This document shows, piece by piece, positions 41,701 through 52,800 of a DNA stretch of 64,000 nt. How positions within the stretch are numbered: the first letter of the stretch is position 1; each line of letters starts with the position of its first letter. Made by a program: the position numbers and the translations under genes. Below the pieces are notes generated by a model. That model had not been told where the DNA came from and did not search any database. It saw nothing but the letters and a program-made list of their open reading frames with translations. The stretch is from positions 1,426,001 through 1,490,000 of the forward strand of contig KE546965.1 in assembly GCA_000442125.1 (NCBI GenBank), written 5' to 3'. The DNA comes from Opeltia flavorubescens. Taxonomy: Eukaryota; Ascomycota; Lecanoromycetes; Teloschistales; Teloschistaceae.

Positions 41701-44386
41701 ACTATTTTAAAAGTAGGAATCTATAATTTAAACCGGAAAAATATAAATTTTATAAAAAAAAAAAAAATTTCCTAGAATTTATTATCGGGAGAAATAAAAT
41801 TAAAATAGACCTAATTAAGATAAAAGTAGTTAAATAGTAGAAAGAACTATAAAATATTAAGGAAGTTTAGAGTTTTCTCGGCTTTATAAATTATAATAGG
41901 AAGTTTATTAAAAAATACTCTTATATTATAATATTATTTACCGAACTAACTAAAATATTAAATAAATAGTATTAAAAAAAAAGAATAATACGTTTTTAAT
42001 AAACTTAAAGAAGTATATTTATAGGACCCGGTATATAAAATATTCGACCTAAAAAAACCATCTAAAATCGAAATAGATATATTAGATCTAGCTATCGGTA
42101 TATATTTTATATAAGAATATAATAGTAAATAGCACCTAGTAGTATATATATTAAAAAAACTATCGTCTATAAAATAAAACTACGATATTTATAATAAAGA
42201 ACTACTAGTAATAATTATAATTTTAAAAATTTAGAAAATCTATATAAAAGGATTACTAAGTTTAATAATCTATATAAATTATAAAAATTTATTTAGTTTT
42301 ATAATAACTAAATAACTAAACTAATAATAAGTACGATAGTTAAAACTACTAGAATAATATAAGTTCCGAATTATTTATATACTAAAAAAAAAAAATAAGA
42401 GAGCCGATACTCTAAACCGAAAAAATAACTATATAAAAATTAAGAAGACTTTTAATTATAATATTCTAAAAGTTAATTAAGATAGATTACTATTAAAGAA
42501 TAACTATTAGATAAATATAACGCTAAAAATACTAAAAAATAATAAGGAATAGTTTCTAATAAAAAAGGGAAAATTTAATATACTAGAGAATAAGATTAAC
42601 GAATATATTAAAGAATATTATAATAAGCTATTATAAAGATACTTAAATATAATAAAAATAATATAACTTTTATAATAAAATTATTAGTTTCCTAATATAA
42701 AATAGTATATTAAGATATATATTAAAAGATATTTTAATTATTAATAGAATAAATATACTATTTATATTTATTACGGCGAAATCTAGTATTAGAAACTACT
42801 AGATTCGTTATAAAAGAAAGTTACTATAAATTTTATTATTAAATTATTAAAATTAAAAAACCCGATTATAAAAAAAGAATATAATACTATATTTATTATT
42901 ATAGATAAACTAATAAAATACTCTTATTTAATACTATTTAAAGAAATATATATTATAGAATAACTAGAATTTATTATTATAGATAGACTTATTCAATATT
43001 ATAAAATACTAGTAGCGATTATTAATAATAAAAATAAACTATTTATTTTAAATTACTAGAAAATATTAATTCTTTTATTAGGTACCAAATTAAAGATATT
43101 AATAGTATTTTATTTAATAATAAATAGATAAATAGAATATATAAACTAAATATTAGAATAATATCTACGCTATTATATTAATAATATATAAAATAATTAA
43201 ATATTATTATTACTAATAGTATAACTCGCTTTAAGCGTAAAAAAATTAAGTATAATAAAAAAAACTCCTTTTTTTATAAATTTTTTTAAAGATTTAAATC
43301 TATTCGGAATAAAACTATTTTATTAATTAATTAAATTAGCTATAAAATAAATAAAAATATTAAAAAAAATTCGTGATAATATTATAAATATATAAAAATT
43401 ATCGGGTATATATTAAAATAAAAAGAGAAAAATAGTATCTCTATTAAAGAAAAGGGATAAAGTATATTTTTTTATAAAAAACCTAAAAACCGGAATATTA
43501 AATAAAAAATTAAACTATATAAAAGTCGGACTATTTTTTATTAAGAAAATTAAAAAACTATAGAATTATTATTTTAACTTACTAAAAGATATTAAAATAT
43601 ATCTAATATTCTATATATTACTATTAAAACTAGTTAATCCTTAAATACTAGTTTAAAAAATATTTAATTTTAAAATTTAAAAAAAAGATATATTTATTAT
43701 TAAAAAGATACTAGAAAAATAAAATTAGTAGTATTTTATTAAATAGAAAGGATACCCTATATTAGAAAATATATAAAAATCTAGGGAATACCTTATAAAT
43801 TATTTGAGGATATTATAGTAATTCTATTAATAAGTAAAACCTAATCTAACTAAAAAAGGATCCTAGAGAAAAAAGACTTAAAAAAAAAAACTCGTTAATT
43901 ATAGAAATAAATATTATAATTTATACTACTTTAAAAACTCTTTTAAGTTTCTTTAAATATTCGAATTTCTTAATATTATCTAGACCCTAATTAAATATCT
44001 TTTATTTCTAATTTTTTAAAAAATACTTTTATTATTAGAGACGCTTTAACTTCGTTTACTTTAAATAAGTTAACTCGTTTATAGTCTTTTAAATTAATTT
44101 AATCTCTATTTCCTTATATTTTAATTTCTCTAAAGCTTTATTAATACCTAAAAAATCTATTATTAGCTCCGCCGGATTATATTTCTTTCCCGAGCGAATA
44201 TACTCTATATAGTTCTTTAATAATAAAAATAAACGATACTTCTTTTATAAGCGAGTATAATAGGTATAGAATACTATTATAATAATACTACGAGAATAAA
44301 TACGCTAATATAATTTAAAGCGAAGGTTATTTTTATAAAAAAATATAATAAAGGTTTAGGATGAATTTTAGAAAAAGAAAAGATAG

Positions 44387-44809
44387 TATTATAAGCCTAA
44401 TAGATAGCCGCTCGGTATAAGACCTATATACTTAGATAATACTAGGAATAGTTACCTATAGCGATGATAGAATAATATCTTAGTATTAGTATTAATATAG
44501 CGATGGTAATAACGAAACGATATTTTAATATTAATATTGACGTAGTAATAGCGACGACGAGTCGATATTATAGTAATAGTATCGATATAACGATATAAAA
44601 AGATTTTATTAAATATATAAATCTTTTTTATAATATCTTTAAAATATCGTATTTAATTTATTAATTAACTCTACTTTTTAATTAAGCTATAATATTAGAA
44701 CGATTCCTCCTTATACGATTTAGTAATTAACGCCCGTTATACTTTAAGTTTACAGACTTCTAATAAGATCAACCTTTAAGGACTAATTCTACCGGAACAG
44801 GATTTAACA
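44387..44809 (+). repeat. 3' LTR of Gypsy fossil 4
   Basis: 423 bp, the same length as the 5' LTR, with no net length difference. It ends ACCGGAACAGGATTTAACA, keeping the terminal CA, followed by the AATAT target duplication. Confidence 0.9.
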
Positions 44810-47800
44810 AATATATTATTTTTAAATATTATTCTAATATTTTTATTATTCGATTTTTAATTTTATAAATTACTACTATTAAATAATTTAAAAGTTTTTT
44901 CAAATTTAAATAAATTTTATAAATATTATAATTTTTTTTTATAAAAAGAAACTAGCGGGATTTATAAAAATAACTTAGTTTATTATATATTTAAAAATTT
45001 TAAATAACCTTTAATTTTTTAATAATAAAATATAAAAATAAAATAAAATAATTTAATCTTTTTAATTATAAAAAACGCGTAATTTAAATTTTTTTTTATC
45101 TAAATTAAAAATCTATTTAGCGTTATTTATCTAAAATTTTAATAAAAATAAAATCGATTTATTTAAATAATATATTAAAATTTTGTATAATTTTAAAAAT
45201 AAATTTTATATTTTTTCTTTAAATAATTATCCGTTTTTTATAAATTACTACTAGTTAAATATTTAAAAAAACTTTAGTATTTTAATTTTAATAATATATA
45301 AAGGTAATATTTTTACTATAGAATAAAATATATATATATATTTTAGCGGTTTTTTATAATATAGTTAATATTATAAACTAAATCTATTTATTTTATTTAT
45401 ATAATCCGCTATTAGTTTTTATATTAATCGCGTTAATAAAACTTTAAAAATAATAAAATTAGTCGATTTTTAATAATAAATAATTTTATAAAATATTTTT
45501 TATTCTAGTTTAATTAAATATTTTACTTGAATTATTATTAAATATACTATATTTAAATATATTATCTAGATAAATTACTTTGATAATTTTATTTATATTA
45601 TAATTATTTAATATACTATTTTCCTTATATATAGCTTCTTTAATCGATACTTTAAAAGATTAATATTAAAATTATTAATAATAAACTAATAGAATATAAT
45701 ATTTTTAATAGTTAATACTATATTTTACATATATTAAATTATAAAAATAATAAATATTAAAATAATTATAAAAATTAAATAGTTTTATATATAATAACTT
45801 ATTTGAAATTCTATAAATAGGCTAATCTATATAGAATTAATCTATAATAAAATTATTTTTTATTTTATTATTATTTTTAATATTATTAATTTATTTTAAA
45901 AATTTATTACTCGGGTACTAGTATTGTTTTATAATAATTATTAATTATTATATAATAAATAAATAAACTATAATTAATAAAAGCCGTTAAATATATAAAA
46001 ATATAGTATAAAACTAAATATAATATCTATAAAAAATTTTTATTTAATACTTAAATATAATACAATACTATAGTATAATTATATAATATTAACTAATAGA
46101 GATTATTCTATAAATCTAGAAATATTAAAAAAAGATAAATATTAAAAGGTAAATAAAAATAAAAAATATTAAAGGATCTATAATAATATATTTAAATAAT
46201 ATAAATTTTTTATATATTAATAATTTTTTAATTTTCTATTTAGAATTAATTTTATAGATAAAAATATTTATAAAATATAAAAGTTAATAATAAATATTTA
46301 ATTTTATAAATATAAATTATATAATTGTAATATAATAAATATTATATATATTAATTATTTTTAAATAAATTAAAAAGCTAATTATAGAATTAATTATTTA
46401 ATAAATTCTATATTATATAAAAAATAGCGATTTAATATCTAATTTAGATAAAACTTACTATTAATAAAAAAATAAAATAAAAAAATTATATTATAACGGG
46501 AATAGTATAAAAGTAATTATTCTAGATTATTTTATTATTATTTATAATATATAGCTATCTATTACTAATAATAAAATCGATAAAATATACCTATATATAT
46601 AAAATAATTATTTAAATATATATTTTATTATAAAAGTTCTTTATATTAAAAGTTCCGAATATAATAATAAATAGAATATATTATAAAATAGTATTATTAT
46701 AGTTATATTACCTTATTTTATTATTTATAAAAAGTATTTTTATATATTAAAAGGATCTTAATTTTTATTTTTTTACTATATATTTACGGTTTTTAATCTA
46801 TAAAGGTTTTATAAATAGTAAAATAATAATATATAATCGAATAATTTTAAATAATAAATTTAATATTTTTAAAATTATTATATATAAAATTTTTTATATA
46901 AATAAAATTTTAAATAATTATAGCTTTAATATATAAAATCAAAATATTATAATTATTTATTATTTTTTAATTTTAATATTTCTATTATTGATATTTTATA
47001 ATATTATTACTATATAAAGTATTTAATATTTAAAAATATATTATATAATATAGAATATACTATTATTTAAATTATAACGCTAATTAAATATAATATATTA
47101 AAATTATATACTTTAATAAATAAAACGTTTATAGATTCTAGTATTTTAAAAATACTCTAATTATAAAAAAAAATCCTTTTCTAGTACGAAATTTAGTTAA
47201 AATAATATTATTAAAATAGATATAATAATCGATTAAATTTATTATATTAAATTAATATTATATTAATTTAAACGTCGCTTTTATTTTAAACTAGATATAA
47301 TTACTTTTTAAAAAATCTACTATTTATAATATATAATAAAGCTTTTTATTTTTAAAATAATTTTTATATATTTTATTTCAGAAATTATTTTAGATTATTA
47401 TTTTAATATAAAGTTTTTTATCTAGTTATAAACTTTATATATATTTTAAAAAGCGACGAATATTTATATTATCGCTTTCTTTAATTATAAATATATTACC
47501 GTTTTATATTATTAAAGTAGAGTTACTAACTATTAGTAAGTATTAAATTAATAGCTATTTATATTAAATATATTACTATTAAAAGAAAAAATACAGAATT
47601 TATTTCTTTATTTATATATAATTAAAATTATATTTATAAATAGTTATTCTAGTATTAATTATTATAGAAGTAGTTAGAAATTTAATAAAAATCGATATAA
47701 TTAAAATTATAGCTTTTATAATTAGATAAATAATAGTATATTACTTTTTTATATTACCTTTTTATATAATATATAATAGTTATATATTATATAAATAGGT

Positions 47801-48124
47801 ATAGTATTAAAAAATCGTTTTATTAATTACTTTTAATATAATATTTTTTAAAAATATAATCTAAAATTTTTTTTTTATTTAATAGTATATATTTAAATTT
47901 AAAATACTTTAAAAATATTATTAATTAAATTATTTTTATTTATTATACTAATTTTTTCTTTTAAATTTATTTCTAATTATTGAAACTATATATTTTTAAT
48001 AAAAAAATAAAATAAATAGCTTTTTATATATAATTAAACTATTATAATTCGCTCTATTATTAATAAAACTATATAAAAGTTTAACTTAATTTTATAATAA
48101 TTAACTGTTTTTTTAAATATCGCG
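44810..48124. repeat. Repeat H copy B, second segment
   Basis: Resumes repeat H after element 4. It runs through the sites corresponding to three insertions in copy A (element 2 site near 45246, element 3 site near 45815) without interruption, so it gives the empty-site sequence for both. Ends at 48124, where a solo LTR is inserted. Confidence 0.8.
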
Positions 48125-48337
48125 TGTAAGGTCGCTAGGCAAGCAGCCTGCGAACCTCGGGTCAACGGAGCTGCGTAGCAGAATGTAGAAGACGCCTGTC
48201 TAGATAATAGTAGAACTAATTGCTGAAGAATTAGCAGCCTAGAGCCCGCAGGGTTTTTATTAAGTATAGGCGCTACCCGTATTAGGTATAGCCCCACCTC
48301 CTGCGAACTTTACACCCGCTGGGCCTCCGGCCTTACA
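48125..48337 (-). repeat. Solo LTR of the 213 bp family, nearly free of RIP
   Basis: 213 bp, from TGTAAGGTCGCTAGG to CCGGCCTTACA, co-linear with both LTRs of the element at 25002-32391. Flanked by TCGCG and TCGGG, a 5 bp duplication with one mismatch. It is a GC-rich island with abundant CA and TG (AGGCAAGCAGCCTGCG, GCGTAGCAGAATGTAG). No internal sequence adjoins it. The minus-strand reading frame across it (48034-48297) is not a gene. The strand follows the coding direction inferred for the full-length relative. Confidence 0.88.
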
Positions 48338-48845
48338 TCGGGTTTCGAATATTAAACTAAAAAATAAATTTATTAATAATAATTTTAATAATTAGGTTTT
48401 AAAAAAAATATAAAATTAAAATTAAAAAAAAATCTATTTAAATATTAAACGTATTCTTTATATTTTTATATATACTTTAATTACTTTATAAATTCGATAC
48501 TCGAATTTTTATTATAAAATTATAGTTCTTTTTTAATTTTAGCCTATAGAATTAATTTAAAGTTAAAAATTAGTAAATAGTTAATAAAACTAAAATTTAT
48601 ATTATTAGAGTATATTACTATAAATTATATATTTAATTTTATTTCTATTTATAATTATATTTAAAGTTTAAATTATATTTATTATATTATTAAACGTTCC
48701 TTTTTCAATTATTTTAAAAACCGCGATTTTTTTTAATTTATTATTCGTTTTTAATTGTATAATAAAATTATTATTTAAAATAATAAATAGATAGTAAAAT
48801 ATATTAATCTATTTCTTTAATTACTATTATTTATAGAAGTATTTT
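48338..48845. repeat. Repeat H copy B, third segment
   Basis: Aligns with about 34675-35170 of copy A (shared: AATAAAACTAAAATTTATAT, AAACCGCGATTTTTTTTAAT against AAATCGCGGTATTTTTTAAT). Ends at the MITE-like element. Confidence 0.75.
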
Positions 48846-49269
48846 CTCGCACCTCCATTTATTATTAAAATATACTCCCGTTTTCACTAAAATATACCTA
48901 TTCCAATATTTATAAAGCTCTATACAGCGTAATAATATAGATATTAAAAATCTAAAGAGTGCATTTTATAGAGCTAAGTAAGCCTATTTAATATAGAAGT
49001 TTATAATCGATAATATACGTTAATATAGCGCTAAATTATAAGATATCTATTCTATAAATAATATTAAGGCTTTTTTACGGCGGTAAACTTTTACCGTGGA
49101 ATATCTCTATAAAAAAAGCTTGGATTCTAGTAAAAACTATATATATCGAATAGGCTTATTAAGCTCTTTAAAATATACTCTTTAGATTTTTAATATTTAT
49201 ACTATTACGCTGTATAAAACTTTATAAATATTGGGATAAATATATTTTAGCGATAATTAGGGGTTCGAG
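48846..49269. mobile_element. Palindromic MITE-like DNA element with long terminal inverted repeats
   Basis: About 424 bp. The left arm (48846 to about 49000) and the right arm (about 49170-49269, reversed) share CTCGMACC at the tip and, further in, CCAATATTTATAAAG, ATACAGCGTAATA, ATTAAAAATCTAAAGAG and TAAGCCTATT. The left arm carries an extra partial repeat near its tip (AAAATATAC twice). No transposase frame fits. A small inner palindrome, CGGTAAACTTTTACCG, lies near 49081-49096. CA dinucleotides survive (CGCACCTCCATT, TTTTCACTAA, GTGCATTTT), so it is far less RIP-affected than its surroundings. The tip resembles Tc1/mariner (Fot1-like) ends, but the target duplication is not resolved, so family assignment is tentative. 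Confidence 0.75.
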
Positions 49270-49450
49270 GATTATTTCCTTTATTAATAGCTTTTAATCC
49301 TTTTAAAAACTATATTAATTTATAATTTTAAAAAATAAAATTTAATAGAAATAGAGTAAGTTTTTTTTAAAGAATTAATAATATTTAATTTTACTCTAAC
49401 TTTTTATAAATTAGTATACTTATAAAATTTTAAATAAAATTATATAATTT
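49270..49450. repeat. Repeat H copy B, last segment
   Basis: Continues the alignment to copy A at about 35176-35320 (shared: AATTAATAATATTTAATTTTA-like and AACTTTTTATAAATTA, then TATAAAATTTTAAA). The alignment fades near 49450. From there to 49620 the sequence is A-rich with nothing recognisable. Confidence 0.6.
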
Positions 49451-49619
49451 TTATTAATTAAATTTAATTAAATATTTAAAAAAATATAAAAAAGTAATAT
49501 TTAAAGTAAAATATTAAATTTATAAAGTTAAAAAATATAAAATAAATAATCCTATATATTTTAAGTTTGTAGAAAAGTAGAAAAAATATAATAAAGGAAA
49601 AAAAATATAAAAAAAAAAT

Positions 49620-49815
49620 AAATTCTAATATATATTAGTATCCTAAGTTTACAAAACGAGTTTTAGAATTAAAATTTAGTTTAGGCAGTTTAAGCAGTTT
49701 TAGGAGTATATTATATTTTAAAGCCTATAAGGCTATTTTATCTTTTTCTAAATCGTTTAGCGCTTGTCTAATAAAATATTTAATATAGAATTAATAATAT
49801 AAATAACTCGTCCTT
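49620..49815 (+). repeat. Repeat R, copy 2 (right side of the H tandem)
   Basis: Same orientation and landmark order as 6985-7185: ATCCTAAG, TTTACAAAACGAG, GGCAGTTTAAGCAG, AGGAGTAT, AAATCGTTTAGCGCTTGTC, TTTAATATAGAATTAAT. More CpA sites are converted here than in copy 1. Confidence 0.7.
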
Positions 49816-52800
49816 TAATCTAGGCAGGCTTAAAAGATAAAATAATTAAAATTTATTATTTATTACTTAAAGTACTATTATTTAAACCTCGCTCGTATAT
49901 TTAATAAATATAGTATAGGTTAGAAATAGCTCGGGAATTTATAGGTAGATAGTATAAAATTATATAATAATAGCGATAGTTTATTAAATATCTAAAATAA
50001 TAGTAGTATATTATTTAAATTCTATTCAAATAGTGTTACTTTATTAAATTTTTATTATAATAAACAGTTTATTAAATATAAAATATATAAGTAATAGTTT
50101 ATTAAATTATATAATATAATAAACTATTACTATTTTTAGATTTATATAATTACTTTTTACTAAATATATAGAATTATTTAAGGGGTTAGAAATATTCTTC
50201 CCTATAAATTTAATCTCTCGATGCTATTTTTATATAGAGATCCGCTATATAATTCTATTTATTTAAAAAGTCTAGATAGTATAGCTAATTATAAAATTAA
50301 AAGTTATATATATTATTTAAATATAAAAAGCTTTTTTTATTATTTTTTCTATTAATTAAAAAACCGGTACTAATAATATAAACGCTATATTAGATTATTT
50401 TTATAAAATAAAAACGTTTATAGTTTAAAGATTTTAATATCTTTATAATACTTTTAAACTATTTTTTAATTTTATATATACTATAGTAATTATTTAGGAT
50501 TTTTTTTTTAAAGTTAATATATTTTAAATAGAGTGTTACTATATTAAAAATAGTCTTTATAATTATCGTATTTATATTAGTTAATAACTATAACTATTAA
50601 TTAAAAATTATCTATTTTTATCCCTTAAAAGAGATTTTATTCTTTTAGCCTAGTTATATTATTAAGTTTATTACTCGGCGGAGATTATAATTAGATATAA
50701 TCTCTTTACTATTAATTAGTAACGCTGCTATTAGTAGATAAATACCGAATTTTTTTTAAAATCGTATACTTTATATTATTTAGATTTATATTATTATATT
50801 TTTATATTATTATTAATTTATAGATAAATATTATATAATTTTTAATTTAAATAGAATTATAATCCTACGTTTAGCTTTAATAATATTTTATTTTAGAATT
50901 TTTATATTACTAATAGTATTCTTTTATAAAAACCGCTAGGGTTTTAGTAAAATTTAGAATTTAAAGCTTCTATTAAATATAAATAATAAAACGTTATATT
51001 TTTCGGTTTTAAATATTTAGTTATTCTAGCTAGCTAGCTTTCTAAAATATTATTAATAAATATAAGGAATAATTTATATTTATCGCTCTTAATATTTTAG
51101 CGAATTTTATTTTCTAGTTTATAAAGATTTTAATTTTTAATTTAGTAGTACGGTTTTTAAAATAGTTTTTTATTATAAATAATTTAATTCGTTAGAAGTT
51201 ATATTAAAAAATCTATTTAAAAAATCTTTTATTATTAGTTCTTTTATAGAATAATTTAATATAATATTTATATACTATTTTATTAAATTCTATATAGAAC
51301 CCGTTATAATAGTTAAAGAGAATAATTATATTTAAATAATAGGNTATTATATAAAATTTTAGGAAGTTAAACCTTTTTATTATTATATTATAGATATAAA
51401 ATTTTTTAAAAGTAGAATAAGTAAAACGAGTTATTCGCGAGATATACCGTTTAATAAAATCGATTATTTTTTTATTATACGTTTTATATTATACTAATAT
51501 TATAAAATTCATTATTATTTATATAAAGTATATAATAATAAGGGTTTTTTTAAATAATAGCGCTAATATAGGTATTATTTATTTAATAAGCGCTTTTTAT
51601 TTTACTCCCGTCTATTAATTTATAACGCTAAATTTCTTAAAAATTTTAAGCTTAGGAAATCGCGGTATCTATCAAAATTTTCTATTAAGCTATAATAGAT
51701 CTAATATCTCGGCGATTAAAATCTATTTTTTTTTTTATATTTATTTTTATATATTTTTTTTAATATAGCTCGAATTTACTTTAAATAATATATTATTATC
51801 CTTTTATATAACTAATATAATAGATTTAATATAAAGTATTAATAGATATTAATATATATATAATCTTTTATAAAAATCTTTTATTTATAAATCTATAAAT
51901 CGTTTATAAATAGTATATTATTCTATTATTATTTTTTTATACTAGCGGTTATTTTTAATTCCCGTAATTATATTTTATTTTTAATAATCTACTATTACTA
52001 CTTTTATAATCGGAAAGTATCGTCTAATTTTTCTATTAGTGTATTTTTATATAATTTTTATTCTCGCGGCTTCCTTTAATACTATATATATAGATTAATT
52101 ATATTTTAATTTATAGTACTAGTATTAGGTATTTATATTTAAATATAACTTTTATAACGCGGTAATATATTTTCGCCTTTATTTTTAGCTATATTTTTTT
52201 AATAATAGAAATAAACCCTAGTAGTATTATATTAAAAGTAGTCAGTTTATAATATATAATATAGTCGAGATTACTAATTAATATATAGATAAGGTAGGCC
52301 TTTTAATCTTTATAAAATTATATTAATTAAGTTTTATCGTTTATTTAATTAACCGGGATAATTATCGCGTTTTTTAATAATATTTATTATTTATTCTACT
52401 ATTAGTTCGCGGTATATATTTTATTATATATTCTCTTTTTATTATTATTATATAGCTATATAGGATTAAAGTTAAAATAGAGAGTAAATAGTTTATAGCT
52501 AATTATAAACTCTAGAATATCTAATATATTATAATATATAATTATATATATACTAGATTTCGAATTTATATATAATATTTTAACTTTTAAATTTATTATT
52601 TTATATTTATTATAGTTTTTTAAACTATATAAAATCTAATTAATCTAAATTAGCTATTTATTAATATTATAAAAAATAAATAGCTTTTATTTATTATTTA
52701 CTATAATAATATTAATAAACTTTTAGATTTTATTTTTAATATATTCGCTATCGAAAAATTAACCGGCTAGATAATATTTATACTTTAAAGTAAATAGAAT

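Larger units (their letters stand above)
38375..44809 (+). mobile_element. Ty3/Gypsy LTR retrotransposon fossil 4 (423 bp LTR family)
   Basis: 6435 bp with 423 bp LTRs of equal length (38375-38797 and 44387-44809) and a perfect 5 bp target duplication AATAT (38370-38374 and 44810-44814). LTR ends are RIP-altered TG..CA. Remnants on the plus strand, in order: a gag zinc-knuckle-like region near 39.62-39.66 kb, reverse transcriptase near 41.3-41.65 kb, RNase H near 42.05-42.3 kb, integrase near 42.75-43.3 kb. This order is Ty3/Gypsy. Conserved blocks are easier to read here than in the other elements, so it may be less heavily mutated or younger. Full length, broken in many places. Confidence 0.9.

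Noticed and set aside
48034-48297. Minus-strand reading frame of 87 codons in the AT-rich block
   Set aside because: It is open only because it crosses the unmutated solo LTR at 48125-48337. Its translation has no protein family features and it continues into AT-rich filler.
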